The position numbers were made by a program, and so were the translations under genes. Below the pieces are notes generated by a model. The model had not been told where the DNA came from. It was given only the letters and a program-made list of their open reading frames with translations, and made no database searches. Shown here piece by piece: positions 17,507-25,687 of a stretch of 52,390 bases of DNA; positions within the stretch are counted from its first letter, which is position 1; each line of letters begins with the position of its first letter. Source of the stretch: Chloroflexota bacterium. Its GTDB lineage: Bacteria > Chloroflexota > Anaerolineae > Anaerolineales > Anaerolineaceae. Location of the stretch: NCBI GenBank assembly GCA_016838895.1, contig JAEKNU010000026.1, forward strand, positions 1 to 52,390. The letters run 5' to 3'.

Positions 17507-18256
17507 TTACAATCCATCAATTATTTGCAGATCATTAGTATTAATGCGTTCAAGCAGAATATCTACTGCTGGTTTTCCGATCCGATATGTATTTTGCATA
17601 TCCACATTAAAAATATGATGTACAGCCTGAATAGCTGTTTTTTTCCCAAGCATATGTCGTTTCATGAGCGTATGCCAGCGTAAACGCTCTCCTGACCAAA
17701 TGAAACAGGTTCCATCCAACTTCGGCTTGACACTTCTCCAGGGGGATTCATTCAATAAAAGATAATTGCCTTCCAATAAAATGGTTTTATGTTCAGCAGT
17801 CACTTCCCCGTGATCAGAAACCGGTTCATGAAGATTGCGGTCATATCTGGGAAAGTGAAGATTATCTCTCATTTTTACATTGGATACAAAAGCAGTGAAA
17901 CTTTCCCCATCAAAAGATTCCGGTGCGCCTTTGTATGCTTTTAACGGAATGGCCTGCCCTTTCCTCACCAGGATTTTTTCTTCCAATAATTGGTTAGCAA
18001 AATGCCAACCATCCATACCAATCACAATGGCAATATCACGCCCTAGCATCTCGTTTATCAATTGACATAGGACAGACGCAAAATGTGTTTTGCCGCTGCC
18101 TGGCGGTCCTACAATGCCAAACACAATCCGCCTGCCAGTTTCCTTTTGACAGTTAATAATATACTGGGCAACAGGCATATAAACGTCATGCAGTTGCCCA
18201 TCGCCCATTTGAAATTGTTGTGATTTACCGTCAGGTTCAATATTAAGGGAACGCAT
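17507..18256 (-). CDS. P-loop nucleoside/sugar kinase family protein
   Basis: A 249-aa kinase of the uridine-kinase/FrcK-like (PRK09270) type. Walker A GPPGSGKT is at about 50-57, an IGMDGWHF substrate loop near 85, AYKGAPESFDG near 110 and LLEGNYLLL (Walker B region) near 163. It phosphorylates a small metabolite, likely a sugar or nucleoside. The chosen ATG overlaps the end of the PfkB gene by 14 bases; a longer start at 18274 is possible. Tight coupling implies a shared pathway. Confidence 0.85.
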   Translation of the reverse strand: MRSLNIEPDGKSQQFQMGDGQLHDVYMPVAQYIINCQKETGRRIVFGIVGPPGSGKTHFASVLCQLINEMLGRDIAIVIGMDGWHFANQLLEEKILVRKGQAIPLKAYKGAPESFDGESFTAFVSNVKMRDNLHFPRYDRNLHEPVSDHGEVTAEHKTILLEGNYLLLNESPWRSVKPKLDGTCFIWSGERLRWHTLMKRHMLGKKTAIQAVHHIFNVDMQNTYRIGKPAVDILLERINTNDLQIIDGL

Positions 18257-19193
18257 AACCAATTTCACTTGCATGTGCGATAAGGAAATCCTCAAGCTGA
18301 GTTCTGGTTGGGCTGCCTGCCCTGCCGCCGGGAACATTGGCTTTCATCGCGGCAGCCCCACTGGCATACTGTAAACACTTTTCAACATCAAACCCTAAAC
18401 AAAGACCAGCCAGATACACACCATGAAAAACATCGCCACAGCCTGTTGTGTCCACTACCGGTACATTGAAAGCAGGCATATGTTTCATCTCTCTGCCTTG
18501 TACCTTCCACCAACATCCTTTATCTCCGATGGTAACTACACAGCTAGCGGGCTCATGTTTACTCAATTGCAGTAACATTTTTTGCGGATCTGTTTCACCA
18601 CTTAATTGGGATGCCGTTCGTTCACTGATAATCAAATGATCCAATTGGGGAAGAACGGTCTTTAAGCGCGGATCTGTATAGCGCTCAATATCTGCCAATA
18701 CCGGTACACCCTTTTCTTTGGCAATCACAATAATCTTGGGCGCAATACCCAACACCGTATGGTCCAGCATCACAGCGCCTGCCTTTTGAATGGCAGATGC
18801 CACTTCAGCAGTAAGCTTTGGTTCCATCACACCATGCTGATCATATAAAATTGTTCGTTGCTGTTGTGTTTGATCAACCAGCACCAACGAGTGAAATGGA
18901 CTGGCTTCTGGTGCATATTGCAATAATGAATAATCCACATTTTCTTCTGAAAAGGCTTCTTTGGAAAATGTGCTGATCTCATCATCCCCAAACACACCAC
19001 AATAGGACGCAGAAACACCCATGCGTGAAGCTGCAACCAATGCCGTGCCGATCAAGCCACCGCCCTGACGCTGCCGACTCAGCACCGGAATTTTTTCTTC
19101 TGGATGCGGAAAACGATCCAAAAATACCAGATCATCCACAGCCACCGCACCGAAACCTAATGCATACTTGTTGGTCGTTAGATATTTTGACAT
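18243..19193 (-). CDS. PfkB family carbohydrate kinase
   Basis: A 316-aa ribokinase-fold enzyme. The N-terminal GGGLIGTALVAASRMG region matches the PfkB signature 1 and DTTGCGDVFHGVY (near 250) the signature 2, with the catalytic Asp retained but Cys in place of the usual Ala of GAGD. This variant recalls sulfofructose-kinase-like YihV. The substrate is not known. A TTGCAA/TACAAT promoter places the transcription start at or next to the ATG, and there is no ribosome-binding site, so the message is likely leaderless. The next kinase gene overlaps its end. Confidence 0.9.
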   Translation of the reverse strand: MSKYLTTNKYALGFGAVAVDDLVFLDRFPHPEEKIPVLSRQRQGGGLIGTALVAASRMGVSASYCGVFGDDEISTFSKEAFSEENVDYSLLQYAPEASPFHSLVLVDQTQQQRTILYDQHGVMEPKLTAEVASAIQKAGAVMLDHTVLGIAPKIIVIAKEKGVPVLADIERYTDPRLKTVLPQLDHLIISERTASQLSGETDPQKMLLQLSKHEPASCVVTIGDKGCWWKVQGREMKHMPAFNVPVVDTTGCGDVFHGVYLAGLCLGFDVEKCLQYASGAAAMKANVPGGRAGSPTRTQLEDFLIAHASEIGYAFP

Positions 19194-19199
19194 AGCTCG

Positions 19200-19227
19200 A
19201 TTGTACTCAAGATCAACAAGTTTGCAA
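19200..19227 (-). promoter_or_regulatory. PfkB promoter, leaderless type
   Basis: Minus strand: TTGCAA (19227-19222), 16 bases, TACAAT (19205-19200). Six bases separate the -10 from the ATG at 19193, so transcription should begin at about the start codon. Confidence 0.65.
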
Positions 19228-19310
19228 GGGAGTCAGTCGGAAAAATCTTCAATTGGTCTGATTCAAATAAAGGATGCTGTCATGCCTAAGTATTCTTATC
19301 CGCTTTGACT

Positions 19311-19347
19311 CAATAAAAATAGCTGCCCCGAGAAAATCAGGGGCAGC
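19311..19347 (-). terminator. Terminator of the CBS-pair gene
   Basis: GCTGCCCC (19322-19329) and GGGGCAGC (19340-19347), 10-base loop; on the minus strand followed by TATTTTTATT. Just downstream of the stop at 19355. Confidence 0.85.
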
Positions 19348-19354
19348 ATCCTCA

Positions 19355-19795
19355 TTATGGAATAATGTCGCGCTTTTTCTTACTTTGCAATTCCTTGATG
19401 CGTTTATCTTTTTGGAATAGTAAATCACGGACGATATCACCTAATGATATAACCCCAATTACTTTATTGTTTTCAACCACCGGCAAATGACGGAAACTCA
19501 TTTTCGTCATCACTTCCATGCACTCTTGTGGAGTTTGTTCGGGGTGTGCAGTGACTACCGGCTTGGACATAATCTCCTCAACGGTTGTCTCTTTTGATGC
19601 ACGCCCTTTCAAAATTATCTGACGCGCGTAATCGCGCTCAGATAAAATACCCAGTAATTGCTCGCCTTTCATCACCAGGACTGCACCAACATTTTTTTCT
19701 TCCATTAATCTTAATGCGTCATACACTGTGGTAACTGGTGTAACACCCCAGACACCATAGCCTTTTACGTCAAGTATTCGGCGAAGTGAACTCAT
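19355..19795 (-). CDS. CBS-domain pair protein (paralogue A)
   Basis: A 146-aa cytoplasmic protein made of two CBS motifs (about residues 10-70 and 75-130), with the GILSERDYAR and GVISLGDIVRD signatures that close each repeat, and a short charged C-terminal tail. Such pairs bind adenine nucleotides and often sense energy state. Paralogues lie at 29845 and 34159. Two ATGs are adjacent; the second has better spacing from GAGG (six bases). Monocistronic with its own terminator. Confidence 0.9.
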   Translation of the reverse strand: MSSLRRILDVKGYGVWGVTPVTTVYDALRLMEEKNVGAVLVMKGEQLLGILSERDYARQIILKGRASKETTVEEIMSKPVVTAHPEQTPQECMEVMTKMSFRHLPVVENNKVIGVISLGDIVRDLLFQKDKRIKELQSKKKRDIIP

Positions 19796-19881
19796 CATAC
19801 ACCTCTCTTCTTCTCTATGTAATAATTTATATCAAATAGAACCCATCAAAAGCTATCAAGGTGCGTCTGAAGAACAGGCTG

Positions 19882-20346
19882 TTATACAAATTTTCGGGAT
19901 TGTTCATTGGCCTTGCGAATGAGGTTTTGCCATTTGTCGGGATCCTTTATAAAGAAACCGATTTTATCTTGCTCACCATGCTCATCCGTATAGAATATGC
20001 GTAAAACAGGTTTGATGTTTCGCTTTCCTAAAAACGAGGATACCTGATCTACCCTGATAATTTTTCTTAAGACAATATTAACTCGCATTTTTGGCGCAAG
20101 ACGCTCAAATAATAAAAAGTGTGATGAAAGCAGTAAAAACCCATTGCCTCTCACCTGCCCCATTCCCTTAGATTCAATACCCACAAAGTTCGCAGCCGAT
20201 GTGTATGCCAAAATGTTTTCTTCTTTGAACTCTTCCAGAAGAGTATTCGCTTGTTTTACCTGTTTTACACGCACCTGCATCAAAACAATATACAGGATAA
20301 CAGCAAAAACGACTGTTGCTATCAATACACTGAATATGATTTCCAT
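19882..20346 (-). CDS. Membrane-anchored PH/GRAM-like protein
   Basis: A 154-aa protein with one N-terminal membrane segment (about residues 4-25), a short helix and a beta-rich domain (about 45-150) with the pattern FLLLSSHFLLFERLAPKMR and VLRKIIRVDQV, typical of bacterial PH/GRAM-like folds. No enzyme motif. Function unknown. It lies upstream of the CBS gene on the same strand with an 86-base gap. Confidence 0.65.
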   Translation of the reverse strand: MEIIFSVLIATVVFAVILYIVLMQVRVKQVKQANTLLEEFKEENILAYTSAANFVGIESKGMGQVRGNGFLLLSSHFLLFERLAPKMRVNIVLRKIIRVDQVSSFLGKRNIKPVLRIFYTDEHGEQDKIGFFIKDPDKWQNLIRKANEQSRKFV

Positions 20347-20408
20347 GTTTATATCCTTGAGTAGATCTTACTTCTATTGTATTCGATTTTGGACAAGAAA
20401 ATATCTAT

Positions 20409-21296
20409 TCAAGGAAATGTTTGCTCGTTTGTTGATAAACGCATAGTTTGTTTGCGCCGAAGTATTTCATTGATAAATAATGAAATTAACACAATCAAAC
20501 CTCCTAACAACAACGAACGCCAATCGGTTGATTCGCCAAAGAAAAGCAACGAGACTGCTGTTGCCAATGGAATTTTCAGATTATTGAAAATGGCCAATGC
20601 ACCCACACTGGCTTTGCGGGCACCCACATTCCAGATAAAGAAACCAACGCCTGAAGCTACTACCCCTAAATACAGTAGGGTTAGCCATTGCGTATTACTC
20701 AGGGTCAGGTTTGCCCAATCCGTAAATATCAGAGAAGACAGCAAAGTTAATGCCACACCACCCATATAAAGGAATCCAAAAACATGTGCATCTCTCACAG
20801 CGGGTTGCTTTTGCATTATGCGTTTATACTGTACCTGACCAATCGCAAAAGCAATGTTTGAAATCTGCATGATCAAAAACCCCATCCAGAAATTGGATCG
20901 CTCAATATCTTGCCAGACCACAATGGCCGTCCCCAGAATCGCTAGTATGGCTGTGAGGATATTTAACCAGGATATTTTCTTTCGCGTTATGTCGTACCAA
21001 AGAGCGACATATAAAGGTGTAAAAATGGTAAATAAAGCCACTTCATACGCTTTTAGAAAATTAAATGAGTAAATATATGCGATATACATTAATCCGTACT
21101 GCAGCATACCAATAAAAAATAATTGCCAGGTAGTTTTTCTATCCACTTGCTTCTTTTTCAGAAAAGGTAAAAATACCAATAAGGAAAGCAGGATTCGCAG
21201 AAAAGAGACAAAGAAGGGGTCAATTCCGGTTAATACGCCCTTGATCAATCCAAATGAAAACGCCCATAATATAGATACAAACAATAAATAAAGCAT
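20409..21296 (-). CDS. EamA family (DMT) transporter
   Basis: A 295-aa transporter with ten hydrophobic segments arranged as two EamA repeats (about residues 1-135 and 145-285). The second repeat has the VASGVGFFIWNVGARKASV signature. Exporter of small metabolites by family; substrate unknown. ATG 21296 is chosen because AGGAG lies nine bases upstream; an upstream in-frame ATG lacks a site. Confidence 0.9.
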   Translation of the reverse strand: MLYLLFVSILWAFSFGLIKGVLTGIDPFFVSFLRILLSLLVFLPFLKKKQVDRKTTWQLFFIGMLQYGLMYIAYIYSFNFLKAYEVALFTIFTPLYVALWYDITRKKISWLNILTAILAILGTAIVVWQDIERSNFWMGFLIMQISNIAFAIGQVQYKRIMQKQPAVRDAHVFGFLYMGGVALTLLSSLIFTDWANLTLSNTQWLTLLYLGVVASGVGFFIWNVGARKASVGALAIFNNLKIPLATAVSLLFFGESTDWRSLLLGGLIVLISLFINEILRRKQTMRLSTNEQTFP

Positions 21297-21380
21297 ACTT
21301 TGTACTCCTGAAAAAAGGATTCGGGAGTTAAAACACAAAATCATGCTAAAGGGTTTGAATTTTCTCTGTGGGTCTCCCGT

Positions 21381-21414
21381 AAAAAAAGCCGCCCATTTTT
21401 CAATGAACGGCTTT
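21381..21414 (-). terminator. Terminator of the ABC importer operon
   Basis: AAAGCCG (21385-21391) pairs with CGGCTTT (21408-21414), with an inner CATT/AATG extension. On the minus strand the stem runs into TTTTTTT. Placed 20 bases after the last ABC gene. Confidence 0.85.
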
Positions 21415-21434
21415 GATGTTTTGTACTAATGAGA

Positions 21435-22439
21435 TTACAGGAATTGTTCTGCCTCATGGCAGGCAACTCGATGATCCGGGCGCAATTCGCGCAATTCCGG
21501 AATCTCCTGCTTGCAGCGTTCAGTAGCATATTGACAACGTGGATGAAAACGGCAGCCATTAGGTGGATTGAGCGGTGAAGGCACATCCCCTTCCAACATG
21601 ATACGTTCTCGTTTATGCGTCGGATCAGGAATCGGAATCGCCGAAAGCAAAGCGATGGTATAGGGATGTAATGGATTATTAAAAATATCGTCTCGCGATG
21701 CAATTTCGGCAATCTTGCCCAAATACATCACAGCCACCCGATCCGAGATATGCTCCACAACAGCCAGGTTATGGGCTACAAACAGATAAGTAAGGCCCAG
21801 ATCACGCTGTAAATCACGCAAAATATTCAATACCTGCGCCTGAATAGAGACATCCAGAGCGGATACCGGTTCATCCAAGACAATGAAATCAGGTTCCAAA
21901 GCCAGTGCTCGGGCAATACCGATACGCTGACGCTGCCCACCCGAGAACTCATGGGGATAACGCATGGCATGGTAATCCTCCATGCCAACCCGCTTCAACA
22001 CCGCTAAAACCTTCTCGTATCGCTCCTGATTACTCCCTATTTTGTGGATTTTTAATCCCTCAGCAATGGACTCTCCAATCGGTAAACGCGGATCAAGCGA
22101 TCCGTAAGGATCCTGAAATACAATTTGCATACGCCTGCGCATGGCTTTTAATTCCGCTTGTGAAGATACAAAGATATCCTTATCTTTATAAATCACAGAT
22201 CCAGAAGTAGGTGCGAGCAGCCGTAACATGGTATGGCCGACTGTTGTCTTTCCACAGCCGGATTCACCAACCAAGCCGAGTGTTTCACCTTTTCGAATTG
22301 AAAAACTGACATTATCAACCGCTTTAACCTGTCCGATAACCTTTCGCAAAACACCCCCATGAACCGGGTAATATTTGACAAGGTTTTCTACTCTTATCAG
22401 ATCCGTTGAATTGTCATTTGGTTTCTTTTTTTCTGACAT
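21435..22439 (-). CDS. Peptide-type ABC importer ATPase (OppF/DppF)
   Basis: A 334-aa ABC ATPase. Walker A GESGCGKT is at 58-65, the signature [12 protein letters not shown] near 165 and Walker [13 protein letters not shown] near 186. The C-terminal oligo_HPY region contains a Cys-rich [14 protein letters not shown] and a later Cys, which in this family can bind an Fe-S cluster. Last gene of the five-gene importer operon, 24 bases after the OppD-like gene. AGAGGA precedes the ATG. Confidence 0.93.
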   Translation of the reverse strand: MSEKKKPNDNSTDLIRVENLVKYYPVHGGVLRKVIGQVKAVDNVSFSIRKGETLGLVGESGCGKTTVGHTMLRLLAPTSGSVIYKDKDIFVSSQAELKAMRRRMQIVFQDPYGSLDPRLPIGESIAEGLKIHKIGSNQERYEKVLAVLKRVGMEDYHAMRYPHEFSGGQRQRIGIARALALEPDFIVLDEPVSALDVSIQAQVLNILRDLQRDLGLTYLFVAHNLAVVEHISDRVAVMYLGKIAEIASRDDIFNNPLHPYTIALLSAIPIPDPTHKRERIMLEGDVPSPLNPPNGCRFHPRCQYATERCKQEIPELRELRPDHRVACHEAEQFL

Positions 22440-22463
22440 TGATTCCTCTTTACCATCGCACCA

Positions 22464-23498
22464 TTATTTCGTTGTTGATTTTTTCAATGGGGCTTTATGT
22501 TCATCACTATCCTCATACAGCCAACAACGAACAGTATGCCTATCTTCCCACGAGATCAGATCAGGTTCAACGTGAGTGCAAACTTCAAGATTATACTTCT
22601 CCCGCAGTATACAGCGCGGAGCAAAGCGACATCCAGCTGGCAGGTCGATCAAATTGGGCACATTCCCGGGAATTGTTTCCAGGCTATCTTTTACTACACC
22701 CAGAATAGGCACTGAAGCAATTAAACCCTGGCTGTATGGATGAATTGGATTCTTGAAAAATTCAAGTACCGGGGCTTCTTCTACCACACGCCCGGCATAC
22801 ATAATTGCAATCCTATCAGCCATCTCAGCGATAACACCCAGATCATGTGTAATCAGAATAATGGATGTACCAGTGCTCTCCTGCAGATCTCGCAATAAAT
22901 CAAGAATCTGTGCCTGGATGGTTACATCCAATGCAGTCGTTGGTTCATCAGCAATCAAAAGTTGCGTATTCAACGCCAGACCCATCGCAATCATCACACG
23001 TTGTGCCTGTCCACCGGACATTTCATGAGGATAGGCATTAATTTTTTTGTGCGGGTCAGCAATACCTACTTTTTCCAGCAATTGAATCGCTTTTTCTTTT
23101 GCTTCTTCTTTACTGATATCACTGTGAATCTGGAAAACTTCAACAATCTGATCTCCAATTGTAAATACCGGATTCAAACTGGTTTGTGGCTGTTGAAAAA
23201 TCATGGTGATGTGTTCACCACGCAGTTTTACCATTTCTTTCTCGGAAATTTTCAGCAAGTCCTTGCCTTCAAAGAAGATTTCACCTTCTTCGATTCTTCC
23301 CGGTGAATCAACCAGACGCATCACGGAAAATGAAGTAACACTTTTACCACAACCAGATTCACCGACCAGGCCAAGTACCTCACCGGGATACACGCAAAAA
23401 TCAACGCCATCCACAGCTTTTACAATTCCATCATCCGTATGGAAATATGTTTTTAGATTTTTTACTTCCAATAAGGGTTCACTATTGTTCTCTGTCAC
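22464..23498 (-). CDS. Peptide-type ABC importer ATPase (OppD/DppD)
   Basis: A 344-aa ABC ATPase with Walker A GESGCGKS, signature MSGGQAQRVMIA and Walker B LLIADEPTTALD, then the oligo_HPY C-terminus with CRFAPRC and two further Cys. It pairs with the OppF-like ATPase to drive uptake. GTG 23498 is preferred: AAGGAAGAAGG lies five bases before it. A longer version from GTG 23555 (363 aa), which starts on the base after the permease stop, is possible but has a weaker site. Confidence 0.92.
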   Translation of the reverse strand: MTENNSEPLLEVKNLKTYFHTDDGIVKAVDGVDFCVYPGEVLGLVGESGCGKSVTSFSVMRLVDSPGRIEEGEIFFEGKDLLKISEKEMVKLRGEHITMIFQQPQTSLNPVFTIGDQIVEVFQIHSDISKEEAKEKAIQLLEKVGIADPHKKINAYPHEMSGGQAQRVMIAMGLALNTQLLIADEPTTALDVTIQAQILDLLRDLQESTGTSIILITHDLGVIAEMADRIAIMYAGRVVEEAPVLEFFKNPIHPYSQGLIASVPILGVVKDSLETIPGNVPNLIDLPAGCRFAPRCILREKYNLEVCTHVEPDLISWEDRHTVRCWLYEDSDEHKAPLKKSTTK

Positions 23499-23555
23499 GG
23501 TTACCTTCTTCCTTGGTTGGAATTTTGATTCAAACGATTCATTGACATCTTTCAC

Positions 23556-24494
23556 CTAGTCCGTTTGATTCAGTCGCGGATCAATCGCGTCCCGCAAGCC
23601 ATCACCAAGTAAATTGAATGCCAGCACAGTTATCATAATTGCAATACCGGGGAAAAATACCAGGTGAGGTGAAGTAAATACCTGGCTGCGTTCAGAACCA
23701 AGCATCTGGCCCCATTCCGGTGTTGGTTGCTGTGCGCCAAGTCCCAGAAAGGACAGTGCAGCGGCACTCAAAATTGCATCTGCAATACCCAGTGTTCCTT
23801 GAACAATAAGAGGGGATACAGCATTAGGCATTACACGATTCCAAAGAATATGGAGTGGACCGGCACCTAAAGCACGTGAAGCAGATACATACTCGTTTTC
23901 CTTCACGGAAAGCACACTGGCACGAACCACACGAGCATAAATAGGTATAGTGACAATGGCAATGGCCAGCAGCGCATTTTCCAGTCCCTTGCCAAGGATA
24001 CTAACAATTGTAATAGCCAGCAATAGGGAGGGAAAAGCCATCAATACATCCAATATACGCATAATAATGTTATCTAGCCAACCACCAATAAAGCCAGCAA
24101 TGGCGCCCAAGATAGTTCCCACAATTATCGCAAAGGAAACCGTTGATAAGCCCACAAATAGGGAAACACGGGTGCCATAAATAACCCTGCTAAATTCATC
24201 ACGCACGTTGCCATCAATACCAAGGATATGTTGCGGTTGATCTTCTGAACAACCGAATAAATGAATACAGGGGCCTGAACGCTTTTTTACATCCTCCTCC
24301 CCAATCAATACAAATGTCGGATCATATGGCGCGATGACAGGTGCAAAAATCGCTACCAGAACCAACACCAACAGAATAATGGCCCCGACAACAGCAGAGC
24401 GCTGCCGCAAAATCCTGCGCAAGGTTAATCGCCACAGGCTGTTTGCCCGATAATCTTTTCGGTTTTTTTGTAAAGAATCAGCTGTTAGTGCCAT
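23556..24494 (-). CDS. Peptide-type ABC importer permease (OppC/DppC)
   Basis: A 312-aa permease with an N-terminal cytoplasmic tail, a first membrane segment near residue 36-56, a periplasmic loop with two Cys (GPCIHLFGC) and the HILGIDGNVRDEFSR motif typical of OppC, and the BPD_transp_1 domain with ASRALGAGPLHILWNRVMPN (EAA loop) near 205. Ends with IDPRLNQTD. GGAG lies eight bases before the ATG. Third gene of the operon. Confidence 0.94.
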   Translation of the reverse strand: MALTADSLQKNRKDYRANSLWRLTLRRILRQRSAVVGAIILLVLVLVAIFAPVIAPYDPTFVLIGEEDVKKRSGPCIHLFGCSEDQPQHILGIDGNVRDEFSRVIYGTRVSLFVGLSTVSFAIIVGTILGAIAGFIGGWLDNIIMRILDVLMAFPSLLLAITIVSILGKGLENALLAIAIVTIPIYARVVRASVLSVKENEYVSASRALGAGPLHILWNRVMPNAVSPLIVQGTLGIADAILSAAALSFLGLGAQQPTPEWGQMLGSERSQVFTSPHLVFFPGIAIMITVLAFNLLGDGLRDAIDPRLNQTD

Positions 24495-24499
24495 ATGGT

Positions 24500-25579
24500 C
24501 TACTCCAATCGAATGCGGGGATCAATGAACACATAGGAAAGATCCACCAACAGATTTACTAATACATAAAAAGCTGCAATGACAATCACGAAACCCTGAA
24601 TAATCGGGAAATCGCGAGCTGTAATGGCTTCATACATTGCCGTTCCTACACCTGCCAGGCCAAAAATGGTTTCTGTCAATACTGCTCCAGAGAACAGCAC
24701 ACCAATTTCAAGACCAATAATGGTAACAATCGGCAGCAATGCATTTCGCAAGGCATGTTTCAAAATCACCAGGCGTTCAACCAGCCCTTTTGCACGTGCT
24801 GTACGGATATAATCCTGCCGAAGAACTTCCAACATGCTGGAGCGCGTCATGCGAGCAATCATCGCCAATGGAATGGTACTCAAGGCCAGAGATGGCAAAA
24901 TGAGATGCTTTATTGCATCTTTGAGCACTTCCCAATTCCCTGTAATAATGGAATTAAATATATATAAGTTCGAGATAAACTCAAGAAAATAATATTTAAA
25001 TGTTTCTTTCTGCACATCCCAGTTTAACAATTCATAAAACGGAGTGGCAGCCAAACCAGCGGTTAAGCGGCCAGTGGGAGGCAGCCAAAATGGGGTGTCC
25101 TTCAAAACTAAAGCAAAGAAATAGGCAAGCATCAATCCCAGCCAATACACAGGCATGGAGATACCAATATTTGCCCCAATCATTACCATCACATCCCAAA
25201 TTGAGTTGCGCTTTATTGCCGCCAGTATGCCAATTGGGATACCTATCAGCACCGCCAGGATTAAGGCACTGATACCCAATTCAATGGTCATGGGTAAGCG
25301 TTCCATCAAAATTAGAACGACAGGTCGGCTAAAACGAATGGAATCTCCAAAATTTCCATGGAGGATATCATTCATATAGATGCCAAATTGAACATAAATC
25401 GGTTTATTAAAACCGTATTCTTCGTTAAATCTTTCGCATACTTCAACAGTAGCTTTTTCACCGAGGATCGCTCGACAGGGATCTCCGGGAATCATACGGG
25501 CAATCACAAAAGTAACGACTAAAATGCCCAGCAATACGGGTATGGCAAGCAAAAGACGTCGTAGGGTATATTGTGTCAT
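24500..25579 (-). CDS. Peptide-type ABC importer permease (OppB/DppB)
   Basis: A 359-aa permease opening with MTQYTLRRLLLAIPVLLGI and MIPGDPCRA, the usual OppB N-terminus, and with the EAA loop YIRTARAKGLVERLVILKHA near 270. A loop insertion of about 40 residues between membrane segments (near 185-225) is longer than in many OppB proteins. ATG 25579 is preferred over an upstream TTG at 25603. Five bases separate its stop from the OppC ATG. Confidence 0.94.
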   Translation of the reverse strand: MTQYTLRRLLLAIPVLLGILVVTFVIARMIPGDPCRAILGEKATVEVCERFNEEYGFNKPIYVQFGIYMNDILHGNFGDSIRFSRPVVLILMERLPMTIELGISALILAVLIGIPIGILAAIKRNSIWDVMVMIGANIGISMPVYWLGLMLAYFFALVLKDTPFWLPPTGRLTAGLAATPFYELLNWDVQKETFKYYFLEFISNLYIFNSIITGNWEVLKDAIKHLILPSLALSTIPLAMIARMTRSSMLEVLRQDYIRTARAKGLVERLVILKHALRNALLPIVTIIGLEIGVLFSGAVLTETIFGLAGVGTAMYEAITARDFPIIQGFVIVIAAFYVLVNLLVDLSYVFIDPRIRLE

Positions 25580-25610
25580 AAAACGTTCACCGGTTTCTTT
25601 CAAATAACAG

Positions 25611-25652
25611 CACGCGGGAAAGACAAGACATCATATCCTGCTTTCCCGCGTG
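25611..25652 (-). terminator. Intercistronic hairpin after the binding-protein gene
   Basis: CACGCGGGAAAG (25611-25622) and CTTTCCCGCGTG (25641-25652) pair perfectly over 12 bp with an 18-base loop. No T run follows on the minus strand. In many importer operons such a hairpin raises the level of the binding protein relative to the permeases. Confidence 0.7.
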
Positions 25653-25687
25653 TATTCGTTTAATATACTTTCTCAATCTTTGCTGAA

